Notes under the pieces: generated by a model
Seen by the model: only the letters and a program-made list of their open reading frames with translations
Database searches by the model: none
What the model was told of the DNA's origin: nothing
In this document: piece by piece, positions 7,972-14,774 of the stretch
Position numbering within the stretch: the first letter of the stretch is position 1
Layout of the letters: every line of letters starts with the position of its first letter
Position numbers and translations under genes: made by a program
From: an uncultured Eubacterium sp.
GTDB taxonomy: Bacteria > Bacillota > Clostridia > Oscillospirales > Acutalibacteraceae
Reading direction: 5' to 3'
Length of the DNA: 14,827 nt
Assembly: GCA_902462495.1 (NCBI GenBank)
Contig: CABQCC010000039.1
Location: 1 to 14,827 of the forward strand

Positions 7972-8000
7972 ATTATATATTTCTATTATTCTAATATCAA
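7972..8000 (-). promoter_or_regulatory. Predicted sigma-A promoter of the fumC-hdr-flx operon
   Basis: On the minus strand TTGATA (8000-7995) is followed after 17 bases by a perfect TATAAT (7977-7972). Transcription would start near 7965 and leave a leader of about 40 bases before the fumC ATG. A weaker alternative, TTAACA (8014-8009) with AATAAT (7990-7985), would overlap the Rex-like site. Confidence 0.75.
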
Positions 8001-8007
8001 GGGTAAA

Positions 8008-8025
8008 TTGTTAAAAAAATAACAA
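8008..8025 (-). promoter_or_regulatory. Rex-like redox operator upstream of fumC
   Basis: The 18-base palindrome TTGTTAAAAAAATAACAA matches the clostridial Rex consensus TTGTTAANNNNTTAACAA except for one base. The perfect arms extend to 8 bp (AATTGTTA / TAACAATT, 8006-8027). It sits 7 bases upstream of the predicted -35 box. Rex represses fermentation and electron-sink genes when NADH/NAD+ is low, so the operon is predicted to be induced under reducing conditions. The rex gene itself is not in the window. Confidence 0.75.
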
Positions 8026-8196
8026 TTTTGACATTTTCAGATACTTCTACAAAAAAGTAATCGTTAAAACTTTATTTTTCGTAATTTTGCCTGTTGAATG
8101 ATAAAAACCTGCACAACTTTGCTCAAATCTTTTACAAATTGTTAAAACCCGTGCCAAATAGAACAATCTCATTCAACCCACACGATGCCGATGCGC
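8026..8196. other. Central part of the fumC-ldh spacer, no gene recognised
   Basis: The gap between the fumC start and the ldh end (7925-8277, 353 bases) holds the fumC promoter and Rex-like site at one end and the ldh terminator at the other. The A/T-rich stretch between them shows no convincing gene, RNA structure or repeat. An open frame starting with TTG at 8094 lacks a ribosome binding site and runs across the ldh terminator, so it was not accepted. Confidence 0.5.
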
Positions 8197-8231
8197 AAAA
8201 AAATTGCCTCTCCCTTATAACAAGGAGAGGC
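8197..8231 (-). terminator. Intrinsic terminator of ldh
   Basis: Read on the minus strand, GCCTCTCCTT (8231-8222) pairs with AAGGGAGAGGC (8216-8206) with one bulged base. The stem is 8 bp plus 2 bp around a short loop and is followed by AATTTTTTT (8205-8197). It begins 46 bases past the ldh stop codon. There is no T-tract on the plus strand, so it acts on ldh only. Confidence 0.88.
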
Positions 8232-8277
8232 ATATATACAATAGACGGGAGGGGGATTCCAATCTTATTGTGCTGAT

Positions 8278-9231
8278 TTACATATTGATTCCGTCGTATG
8301 ATTCCTTGAGGATATTATACGAATTGCGGAGCTTTTCAATTTCCTCCTCCGTAAGGTTGAGAGGGAGAATTTTTCTGACGCCGTTGCGGTTGACATACGC
8401 AGGCAATCCGAGATAAACATCACGCATACCGTACTCGCCGTTGAGTCTTGAAGAAACTGTGATTACACTGTTTTCGTCACCGAAAATCGCCTTTGTGATT
8501 CTGACAAGGCTCATACCGATTCCATAATAAGTTGCGCCTTTGAGCTTGATAACTTCTGCGCCGGAATTCTTAACTTTTTCGATAATTTCTTCGATATCTT
8601 CACGCTTATAATCGTTTGCAAATCTCTCGTCATTAAAGAATTCTTCAACATTTTTGGTTGAGAGATTGAGCTGGCTGAAAGGAACGAACTCGCTGTCGCC
8701 GTGCTCGCCGATAACATAGCCGTGAACCGAATGAGGGTCAGCCTGAAAATAATCGCCGATGAGATAACGAAGTCTTGCCGTGTCAAGAGTTGTGCCCGAA
8801 CCGATAACTCTGTTTGCCGGGAAGCCCGAAAGCTCATAGGTCACTCTTGTCATTACATCAACAGGGTTTGAAGCAACAAGGAAAATGCCGTTAAAGCCCG
8901 ATGCAACGATTTTTGAAATGAATGATTTGAAGATTTTTACATTTTTATTAAGCTGGTCAAAGCGGGTTTCGCCCGGTTTTCTTGAACCTGCCGAAGCTGT
9001 GATTACAACAAGGTCGGCATACGCACAGTCGTCAAATGAGCCTGCACGGATTTTCATATGAGAGCTTGAAAAACACAAGCCGTGATTGAGGTCCATCGCC
9101 TCGCCCTTTGCCTTGTCCTCGTTAATATCAATAAGAATTAGCTCATTGCACAAATCGGAATTAAGAAGTGCATAAGCATAGCTCATACCTACCATACCAC
9201 AACCGACAAGTGCTACCCTTCTGTTTGCCAT
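8278..9231 (-). CDS. ldh: L-lactate dehydrogenase family protein; lactate or malate specificity uncertain
   Basis: The 317-residue NAD-dependent 2-hydroxyacid dehydrogenase has a GCGMVG nucleotide-binding loop (10-15) and Asp35, which suits NAD. The catalytic set is Asp150, Arg153 and His177 (in GEHGDSE), equivalent to Asp168, Arg171 and His195 of LDH. Residues equivalent to the fructose-1,6-bisphosphate site (Arg155, His170) and to LDH Thr246 (Thr234) are kept, which supports lactate dehydrogenase. However, the specificity-loop residue aligned to LDH Gln102 is Arg84 (AGA codon at 8982-8980), as in malate dehydrogenases, and the loop before it is one residue longer than in Bacillus LDH. It may therefore reduce oxaloacetate, pyruvate or both. 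It is a single-gene unit with its own promoter, Rex-like operator, strong AGGAGGT site (9247-9241) and terminator. Confidence 0.9.
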   Translation of the reverse strand: MANRRVALVGCGMVGMSYAYALLNSDLCNELILIDINEDKAKGEAMDLNHGLCFSSSHMKIRAGSFDDCAYADLVVITASAGSRKPGETRFDQLNKNVKIFKSFISKIVASGFNGIFLVASNPVDVMTRVTYELSGFPANRVIGSGTTLDTARLRYLIGDYFQADPHSVHGYVIGEHGDSEFVPFSQLNLSTKNVEEFFNDERFANDYKREDIEEIIEKVKNSGAEVIKLKGATYYGIGMSLVRITKAIFGDENSVITVSSRLNGEYGMRDVYLGLPAYVNRNGVRKILPLNLTEEEIEKLRNSYNILKESYDGINM

Positions 9232-9252
9232 AACTGTCTTACCTCCTAAACA

Positions 9253-9270
9253 TTGTTAAATATATAACAA
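9253..9270 (-). promoter_or_regulatory. Rex-like redox operator in the ldh leader
   Basis: TTGTTAAATATATAACAA matches the clostridial Rex consensus with one mismatch, at the same position as in the fumC operator. The arms ATTGTTA/TAACAAT (9252-9271) are perfect. It lies just downstream of the predicted ldh start of transcription (about 9278) and upstream of the AGGAGGT site, an arrangement typical of repression by blocking RNA polymerase. This predicts repression of ldh at low NADH/NAD+. Confidence 0.75.
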
Positions 9271-9284
9271 TTCGATTTGATTAA

Positions 9285-9313
9285 ATTTTATATCAATAGC
9301 AGTAAATTGTCAA
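9285..9313 (-). promoter_or_regulatory. Predicted sigma-A promoter of ldh
   Basis: On the minus strand a perfect -35 TTGACA (9313-9308) is followed by a 17-base spacer and TAAAAT (9290-9285), one base from the -10 consensus. The start of transcription would be near 9278, about 47 bases before the ldh ATG. Confidence 0.8.
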
Positions 9314-9393
9314 TAATTTAACAAGTTTTGATACAAAATTCTCTTTTTGCTACAAAAACAACGGCAAATGAGAGCCGTATTTTGTTTACAAAT

Positions 9394-9425
9394 AAAAAAA
9401 TTACCTGCCACGACAGCAGGTAATT
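9394..9425 (-). terminator. Intrinsic terminator of the DAHP synthase gene
   Basis: On the minus strand AATTACCTGC (9425-9416) and GCAGGTAATT (9408-9399) form a perfect 10-bp stem around a 7-base loop, running into T7 (9400-9394). It begins 15 bases after the aroG stop codon. A weaker 5-bp hairpin with a T-rich tail follows at 9378-9361 and may be a backup. Confidence 0.9.
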
Positions 9426-9439
9426 TGAACTTTATTTTA

Positions 9440-10480
9440 TTATAATTGTTCCGCAATAATGTGGATGAGTTCTCTTGTTTTATCCCATCCGAGGCACGGG
9501 TCGGTGATTGACTTGCCGTAAACGCCGTCCTCAACCTTTTGGTTGCCGTCCTCAAGATATGATTCAATCATAAAGCCCTTGACCATCTTCTTGATGTCGT
9601 TGCTGTGGCGCATAGAATGAAGCACCTCGTTTGCAATACGAACCTGCTCAAGATACTTTTTGCCCGAATTGGAATGGTTTGTGTCAATGATGACAGCAGG
9701 ATTTTTGAAACCTCCGTTGCAATATTGTGTGCAAAGGTTCATCAAATCCTCGTAATGATAGTTGACATGGTTGATGCCGTGCTTGTCCACGCTTCCACGA
9801 AGAATGACATGAGCCATATCGTTGCCGGCAGATTCAACTTCCCAGCCTCTGTACAAGAACATATGTCCCGACTGAGCCGCCTTGATTGCGTTGAGCATAA
9901 CGGAAATATCGCCCGATGTAGGATTTTTCATTCCGACAGGGATATTGAGAGCAGAGGAAACAAGTCTGTGTTCCTGATTTTCGACACTTCTTGCACCAAC
10001 CGCAACATATGAAAGAAGGTCTGACAAATATCTGTGATTTTCAGGGTAGAGCATTTCGTCTGCGCAGGTAAGACCTGTTTGCTCGATAGCGTCCTTGTGG
10101 AGCTGTCTGACCTCGATGATGCCCTCAAGCATATCGGGTTTCTTTTCAGGGTCGGGCTGATGAAGCATACCCTTGTAGCCCTCGCCTGTTGTGCGAGGCT
10201 TGCCTGTGTAAATTCTCGGAATGATGAGGATTTTGTCCTCAACTTCTTTTTGAACCTCGGCAAGTCTGTGGATATATTCAAGAACAGGCTCCGGCTTGTC
10301 GGCAGAGCAAGGACCGATAACAAGAACGAGCTTGTCGCTTTCGCCCTTAAAAACCTTTTCGATTTCCTTATCTCTGATTTCTTTTTTTGCCGTAGCTTCT
10401 TCCGAAAGCGGATACTGTGCCTTGATATCCTTAGGTACAGGCAGCTTTCTGATGAACTTCGTATTTTTCATATTATCCAT
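9440..10480 (-). CDS. aroG: 3-deoxy-7-phosphoheptulonate (DAHP) synthase, type I AroG-like
   Basis: This enzyme condenses phosphoenolpyruvate and erythrose 4-phosphate, the first step of aromatic amino acid synthesis. The AroF/G/H-type motifs are all present: VIGPCSAD with the metal-binding Cys (about residue 58), the substrate loop GKPRTTGEGYKG (about 93-104), IIDTNHSN with the metal-binding His, GFMIESYLEDGNQ with the metal-binding Glu, and GKSITDPCLGWD with the metal-binding Asp. An in-frame GTG lies nine bases upstream at 10489, but the ATG at 10480 is preferred because AGAGGTG (10493-10487) sits at proper spacing from it. This gives 346 residues, close to E. coli AroG. No regulatory ACT or chorismate mutase domain is fused. 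It is monocistronic, with its own promoter and terminator, and diverges from zapA. Confidence 0.93.
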   Translation of the reverse strand: MDNMKNTKFIRKLPVPKDIKAQYPLSEEATAKKEIRDKEIEKVFKGESDKLVLVIGPCSADKPEPVLEYIHRLAEVQKEVEDKILIIPRIYTGKPRTTGEGYKGMLHQPDPEKKPDMLEGIIEVRQLHKDAIEQTGLTCADEMLYPENHRYLSDLLSYVAVGARSVENQEHRLVSSALNIPVGMKNPTSGDISVMLNAIKAAQSGHMFLYRGWEVESAGNDMAHVILRGSVDKHGINHVNYHYEDLMNLCTQYCNGGFKNPAVIIDTNHSNSGKKYLEQVRIANEVLHSMRHSNDIKKMVKGFMIESYLEDGNQKVEDGVYGKSITDPCLGWDKTRELIHIIAEQL

Positions 10481-10524
10481 ACTTTTCACCTCTCAAAACT
10501 TCTGTAGTTTGTTATAATAGCAAT

Positions 10525-10553
10525 ATTTTATCACCGATTAAATCATCCGTCAA
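10525..10553 (-). promoter_or_regulatory. Predicted sigma-A promoter of the DAHP synthase gene
   Basis: On the minus strand TTGACG (10553-10548), a 17-base spacer and TAAAAT (10530-10525) form a good promoter about 45 bases ahead of the ATG. No T-box, trp-type leader or attenuator structure was seen in the short leader. Confidence 0.72.
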
Positions 10554-10656
10554 CAAATAGAATAAATTTTAATTACAGTTAAAAAATCAAGTAATTTCAT
10601 TTATCCTTTTCAGCACTTCCCCCAAAAACAGGCAAAAGCACAATCGGTTTATATTG

Positions 10657-10685
10657 TTGACATTTTTATATTAAATTGTTATACT
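10657..10685 (+). promoter_or_regulatory. Predicted sigma-A promoter of zapA
   Basis: A perfect TTGACA (10657-10662), a 17-base spacer and TATACT (10680-10685) lie about 45 bases upstream of the zapA ATG. Together with the aroG promoter it forms a divergent pair in the 250-base spacer 10481-10730, where nothing else was recognised. Confidence 0.8.
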
Positions 10686-10730
10686 AAAAGAGAATAAAAA
10701 TTGACCTATTATGACGAAAAAGGTGATACT

Positions 10731-11087
10731 ATGGAAAAAAACAGAGTTACTCTGAAAATTTACGGCAATTCATACACCATCTTGACAGAAGATGACCCTG
10801 AATATGTGGAACAGCTCGGAGAGCTTATCAACAAGGAAATGCACAACGTTTCCAACGAGTCGCCAAATCTTTCGCAAACACAATGTGCCGTGCTTGTGGC
10901 ACTTGACCAGGCGGACGCTTGCAAAAAGGCAAACAGCGAAGCAGTCAACCTGCGTGTTCAAATCAAGGATTATATCGAGGATGCCGCAAGGGCAAAGCTT
11001 GAGGTTGATGTTGCAAGACGAGAAATTGAAAGACTCAACAGAGAACTTTCGGCACTCAGAAGCAAAAACGCAAGCGATGGCAAATAA
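10731..11087 (+). CDS. zapA: Cell division protein ZapA
   Basis: The 118-residue protein fits ZapA, the small cytoplasmic factor that promotes FtsZ bundling at the division ring. The N-terminal half has the ZapA head (RVTLKIYGNSYTI followed by an acidic turn and EYVEQLGELINKEM), and the C-terminal half is a charged helical segment likely to form the dimerising coiled coil (from about residue 70 to the end). The frame could be extended to a TTG at 10701, but the ATG at 10731 with AGGTGA at 10721-10726 is the better start. It is followed directly by an intrinsic terminator and then the U32-family gene, a pairing common in Clostridia. Confidence 0.85.
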   Translation: MEKNRVTLKIYGNSYTILTEDDPEYVEQLGELINKEMHNVSNESPNLSQTQCAVLVALDQADACKKANSEAVNLRVQIKDYIEDAARAKLEVDVARREIERLNRELSALRSKNASDGK

Positions 11088-11100
11088 ACCATAAACTACG

Positions 11101-11135
11101 ATTAATGGACGCAGAGTGTGTCCATTAATTTTTTT
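11101..11135 (+). terminator. Intrinsic terminator between zapA and the U32-family gene
   Basis: ATTAATGGAC (11101-11110) and GTCCATTAAT (11120-11129) form a perfect 10-bp stem with a 9-base loop, followed by T7 (11129-11135). It ends only five bases before the ATG of the next gene, for which no other promoter is evident. The hairpin may therefore be leaky and set the expression ratio of the two genes. Confidence 0.85.
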
Positions 11136-11140
11136 GAAAG

Positions 11141-13153
11141 ATGAACAGAGATATGAACAAAAGACCCGAAATTTTAGCACCTGCGGGAAGTATGGAAAGC
11201 TTGATTGCTGCCGTTAGGTGCGGAGCAAACGCCGTTTACCTCGGCACAAAAGGAATAAACGCAAGGCGAGGCGCAACTAACTTCACCTTTGAGGAACTGA
11301 AGCAGGCGGTGGAATACTGCCACGCAAGGGAGGTCAAGATTTACCTTGCGCTCAACATCCTCATTTCAGACAGCGAGAGAGAGCTTGCATACAAAACCGT
11401 TGAAGCAGGCTTGTCGCTCGGAGTTGACGCATTCATCATCCAAGACCTCGGACTTGCAAAAATCATACACAATCATTTTCCGACAGCAAGAATGCACGCT
11501 TCAACCCAATGCAGCGTCAATTCGCCGGAGGGATTCAAGGCTCTTGAAAAAATGGGCTTTGTTCGTGCTGTTTTGCCGAGAGAAATGAGCCTTGACGAAA
11601 TAAAGGAAATCCGACAGGCAACCGATATGGAACTTGAAATGTTTGTGCACGGCGCACTTTGTATGTGTGTGAGCGGTCAATGCTATTTGTCGGCAATACT
11701 CGGCGGTCGTTCGGGCAACCGTGGACTTTGCGCACAACCTTGCAGGCTCGGTTTCAGCGCCGATGCAAGCAGAAGCTGTGACTTGTCGCTAAAGGATTTG
11801 AGCCTCATCGGCAACATAAACGAAATTGCACAGGCAGGAGTTGTCAGCCTGAAAATTGAGGGCAGAATGAAGCGTCCCGAATATGTTGCGGCGGCTGTCA
11901 CCTCGTGCAAAAAGGCAATTGACGGCGAATACACCGCCTCTGACGAAAACACGCTTAAATCCGTATTTTCCCGAACAGGATTTACGGACGGATATTTCAC
12001 GGGAGAGCGCAAGGATATGTTCGGCACTCGTCAAAAAGAGGATGTTGTGGCGGCAAAAGATGTGCTCAAGGAATTGTCGCACCTTTACGACAACGAAAAT
12101 CCGCTTGTGCCGATTGACATTGAGTTTGTTTGCAAGGCGAACCGCAAAGCAGAACTGACGGCAAGGGCACTCGGCAAGGAAGCAACCGTTGTGGGCACCG
12201 TGCCCGAAACGGCAATCAACAAGCCGATGACGGAAGAAACCGTTACATCAAGGCTCGCAAAATTCGGCAACACACAATTTTATCTGAACAACATCACGGT
12301 TGACCTTGATGACGGATTGATTTTGCCGGCAAGCGTAATCAATTCTATGCGCAGGGAAGCGGTTGAAATCCTCAGCGAAGTCAAGATTGAACCGTTCACC
12401 CAAATGCCGTACAAGGCAGACCGATACGCAGAAAGGAACTGCACGCCGTACTACACGGCAAGATTTTTGAATCCCGACAGTATTCCCGACAAGCATCCGT
12501 TCAAGAGGATTTTTATCCCGATTTGGAGCAGTGACGAGGATTTTGTGGACAACCGTGCAGGGGTTGAAATTCCGAGAGGGCTTTTCGGTATGGAAGAAAA
12601 GCTCACAAAAAGGCTTGAACACCTGAAAAAAATCGGTGTCAGAAAAGCGCTTTGCTCAAACCTCGGCGCATATTCGCTTGCCCAAAAAATGGGATTTGAG
12701 GTATACGGCGACTTTGGACTGAACATATTTAACAGCGAGAGCGCACAGCTTTTCAACTCTCCGATTTTATCCTTTGAGGCAACTCTGGAACAGGCAAACC
12801 GAATCGGTGCAAAGGACACGGGAATTATCGGCTACGGATATTTACCGCTTATGCTCACACGAAACTGCCCGATTAAAAATCACCTCGGCTGTTCCCGTTG
12901 CACAGGCAAACTCACCGACCGCAAGGGATTTGAATTCAAGGTGAAGTGCTCGCCTTATCCGTGCGTTGAGGTGCTCAATCCTGTTCCTGTTTATATGGGC
13001 GACAGACAAAAGGAAATCAAGACCGACTTCATTCATTTTTATTTCACCGACGAGAGCAAAAACCAGGTGGAGCAAATCATCAACTTGTTCAAAACAGGCG
13101 GTCAGTTTGACGGCAAATACACACGAGGCTTGACATACAGAGGGGTAGAATAA
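11141..13153 (+). CDS. U32-family protein, RlhA/TrhP-like RNA hydroxylation enzyme
   Basis: The 670-residue protein belongs to peptidase family U32, once called collagenase-like. Characterised bacterial members such as RlhA and TrhP instead act in prephenate-dependent cytidine/uridine hydroxylation of 23S rRNA or tRNA. The N-terminal domain begins PEILAPAGSMESL and contains the family signature with likely Fe-S ligands Cys174, Cys181, Cys197 and Cys201 (C-x6-C-x15-C-x3-C). The long middle and C-terminal part fits the DUF3656-containing long form, like E. coli RlhA (about 650 residues), and has a second cysteine-rich patch (NCPIKNHLGCSRCTGK, about 575-590). The start is uncertain: the ATG at 11141 has only GAAAG directly before it, and an ATG at 11153 is possible. 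The stop overlaps the maf start by one base. RNA target not determinable from sequence. Confidence 0.85.
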   Translation: MNRDMNKRPEILAPAGSMESLIAAVRCGANAVYLGTKGINARRGATNFTFEELKQAVEYCHAREVKIYLALNILISDSERELAYKTVEAGLSLGVDAFIIQDLGLAKIIHNHFPTARMHASTQCSVNSPEGFKALEKMGFVRAVLPREMSLDEIKEIRQATDMELEMFVHGALCMCVSGQCYLSAILGGRSGNRGLCAQPCRLGFSADASRSCDLSLKDLSLIGNINEIAQAGVVSLKIEGRMKRPEYVAAAVTSCKKAIDGEYTASDENTLKSVFSRTGFTDGYFTGERKDMFGTRQKEDVVAAKDVLKELSHLYDNENPLVPIDIEFVCKANRKAELTARALGKEATVVGTVPETAINKPMTEETVTSRLAKFGNTQFYLNNITVDLDDGLILPASVINSMRREAVEILSEVKIEPFTQMPYKADRYAERNCTPYYTARFLNPDSIPDKHPFKRIFIPIWSSDEDFVDNRAGVEIPRGLFGMEEKLTKRLEHLKKIGVRKALCSNLGAYSLAQKMGFEVYGDFGLNIFNSESAQLFNSPILSFEATLEQANRIGAKDTGIIGYGYLPLMLTRNCPIKNHLGCSRCTGKLTDRKGFEFKVKCSPYPCVEVLNPVPVYMGDRQKEIKTDFIHFYFTDESKNQVEQIINLFKTGGQFDGKYTRGLTYRGVE

Positions 13154-13698
13154 TGATTATTTTGGCATCACAAAGCCCGAGAAGGCAGGAGCTGTTGAAG
13201 CTCATAACAAACGATTTTGAAATAAAGGTCAGCAATGTTGACGAAACTTTGCCGAGCGGAATTTCTCCGAAAGACGCTGTTTTGTATCTGTCAAAAATCA
13301 AGGCAGAGCCGTTCAAAAACGACAGCGACATCATCATCGGTGCAGACACGGTTGTTGCGCTTGACGGCAAAATCCTCGGCAAGCCGAAAAATGACGAAAA
13401 CGCAAGGGAAATGCTCAAATTTTTGTCGGGCAAGGCTCACAGCGTGTTCACGGGCGTGACCCTAATCAAGGGTGACACCGCAAAGAGTTTTGCCGTTGAA
13501 ACAAAGGTGAAATTCTTTGATTTGACCGACAAAGAAATAGACGAATACATCAAAACGCGAGAGCCTGCGGACAAGGCGGGAGCGTACGGAATTCAGGGCT
13601 ACGGCTCGCTTCTTGTCGAAAAAATCAACGGCGACTACTTCAATGTTGTCGGACTGCCGGTAAGCAGGCTCGCAAGGGAGCTTTTGGCAATAAAATAA
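13153..13698 (+). CDS. maf: Maf-family nucleoside triphosphate pyrophosphatase
   Basis: The 181-residue protein is a full-length Maf protein. Such enzymes hydrolyse non-canonical or surplus nucleotides (dTTP/UTP type in the YhdE branch) to monophosphates and so keep modified nucleotides out of nucleic acids. Visible motifs are the N-terminal loop SQSPRRQELL (7-16), the VDET segment, the central GADTVVALDGKILGKP with catalytic Asp, LSGKAHSVFTGV, and the C-terminal DKAGAYGIQGYGS. The AGAYGIQG form is typical of the dTTP/UTP pyrophosphatase group. Translation is coupled to the U32-family gene through a TAATG overlap, so both are probably on one transcript. Confidence 0.93.
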   Translation: MIILASQSPRRQELLKLITNDFEIKVSNVDETLPSGISPKDAVLYLSKIKAEPFKNDSDIIIGADTVVALDGKILGKPKNDENAREMLKFLSGKAHSVFTGVTLIKGDTAKSFAVETKVKFFDLTDKEIDEYIKTREPADKAGAYGIQGYGSLLVEKINGDYFNVVGLPVSRLARELLAIK

Positions 13699-13732
13699 CA
13701 AACTTTTATATGCAGAAACAGCAGATTTATTG

Positions 13733-13761
13733 TTGAAATTTCTCCATTTTTATGTTATAGT
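13733..13761 (+). promoter_or_regulatory. Predicted sigma-A promoter of the PHP-domain gene
   Basis: TTGAAA (13733-13738), a 17-base spacer and TATAGT (13756-13761) lie about 55 bases upstream of the ATG. No terminator hairpin was found after maf, so some readthrough from upstream is possible. Confidence 0.72.
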
Positions 13762-13819
13762 ATAAACAGATATTGTGCCCATAAAACGGTACAAAACAGA
13801 AAGGAGACAGTAAGAAATT

Positions 13820-14725
13820 ATGGCGGCGGATTTACATTGTCATACAAAGCTGAGCGACGGCTCGGTTGGCATTGAAGATTTAATAGTTATCGCACAAAAG
13901 AGCGGAATTGATACATTAGCCATCACCGACCACGACTGTCTTGCAGGCGTTGTCAGAGGTCAGGTAATCGGCAAAAGATACGGCGTCAACATCATTTCAG
14001 GTGTTGAAATCAGTGCATTTGATGAAATAGCAGGCAAAAAGGTTCACATCATATCATACCTTGCCGACGCACCGGACAGACTTGAGCGTATTTGCAAAAA
14101 GACTTCCGTTGCACGCAAAAGGGCAGGTCAGATTATGATGCTTAAAGTTGCGGCAAGATTTCCTGTTACAAGCGAATTCATCATCAGTCACGCAAGCGGT
14201 TCAACCAACCTTTACAAGCAACACATTATGCACGCACTTATGGATGCAGGCTACACAGACGAGATTTTCGGTGATTTGTACTATCAACTTTTCGACACGG
14301 GAAGCGAAAACAATGTTCTCGCTCCGACAAAATACCCATCCGTAAAAGAAGTTATTGACGAAATTCACGGTGCAGGCGGTATTGCCGTGCTTGCTCATCC
14401 GGGCAAGTTCAACAACCGTGACGAAATCGAGGAATATGTTGAACTCGGACTTGACGGCGTTGAGGTTTGGTCACCCGAAAACAGCGAAGAACTGACAGAA
14501 GAACTCACTGCTCTTTGCAAAAAGAAAAAGCTTTTGCAGACAGGAGGTTCGGACTTCCACGGAACATACGGCAGACAATCGGTTACGGTTGGTGCATATT
14601 CAACTCCGCAGGAGCACCTCGACAAGCTTATGAGCTACAAGTCACGCAAAAAGAGTGCGGCTCGCCGTGCCGAAAAAAAGGCAGCAGCCGAAAAAGCGGC
14701 ACTCGAAGCAGAACAGAATAAATAA
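13820..14725 (+). CDS. PHP-domain metal-dependent phosphoesterase (RNase AM / YciV-like)
   Basis: The 301-residue protein has the complete PHP metal-site pattern: DLHCHTKLSDG (His6, His8, Asp13), TDHD (36-39), GVEIS with Glu63, VHIISY with His77, AHPGKF with His193 and GGSDFHG with Asp245 and His247. This matches the COG0613 family, which includes E. coli RNase AM/YciV, a 5'-3' exonuclease and 3',5'-nucleotide bisphosphate phosphatase. The likely role is turnover of short RNA or pAp-type nucleotides; the exact substrate is inferred. AAGGAG at 13801-13806 is the ribosome binding site, at a slightly long spacing. The last 30 or so residues (from about 273) are very rich in Lys, Arg, Ala and Glu, a tail not needed for the fold and perhaps RNA-binding. 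The gene has its own promoter and terminator. Confidence 0.88.
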   Translation: MAADLHCHTKLSDGSVGIEDLIVIAQKSGIDTLAITDHDCLAGVVRGQVIGKRYGVNIISGVEISAFDEIAGKKVHIISYLADAPDRLERICKKTSVARKRAGQIMMLKVAARFPVTSEFIISHASGSTNLYKQHIMHALMDAGYTDEIFGDLYYQLFDTGSENNVLAPTKYPSVKEVIDEIHGAGGIAVLAHPGKFNNRDEIEEYVELGLDGVEVWSPENSEELTEELTALCKKKKLLQTGGSDFHGTYGRQSVTVGAYSTPQEHLDKLMSYKSRKKSAARRAEKKAAAEKAALEAEQNK

Positions 14726-14730
14726 AAACA

Positions 14731-14774
14731 AACGCAATGAATTTTAAAATCAAAGTTCACTGCGTTTTTGTTTT
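14731..14774 (+). terminator. Intrinsic terminator of the PHP-domain gene
   Basis: AACGCAATGAA (14731-14741) pairs with TTCACTGCGTT (14756-14766) as an 11-bp stem with one G-T pair. It is followed by a T-rich tail (TTTTTGTTTT, from 14765) and starts five bases after the stop codon. A second small hairpin, AAGGA/TCCTT (14779-14791), with a long T-rich tail follows; the remaining bases to 14827 hold nothing recognisable. Confidence 0.8.

Noticed and set aside
8028..8050. TTGACA on the plus strand as a promoter reading towards ldh
   Set aside because: No acceptable -10 box follows at 16-18 bases, and there is no plus-strand gene for it to serve.
8094..8276. Short plus-strand open frame in the fumC-ldh spacer
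   Set aside because: It starts with TTG without a ribosome binding site, crosses the ldh terminator hairpin, and its translation resembles no known family.
9361..9378. Small hairpin ACGGC/GCCGT as a separate regulatory element
   Set aside because: Only 5 bp of stem; most likely a weak backup to the adjacent aroG terminator, so it is mentioned there and not listed.
10508..10523. Possible third Rex site near the aroG promoter (TTGTTATAATAGCAA)
   Set aside because: The half-sites are only three bases apart where Rex sites need about six, and one arm has a mismatch.
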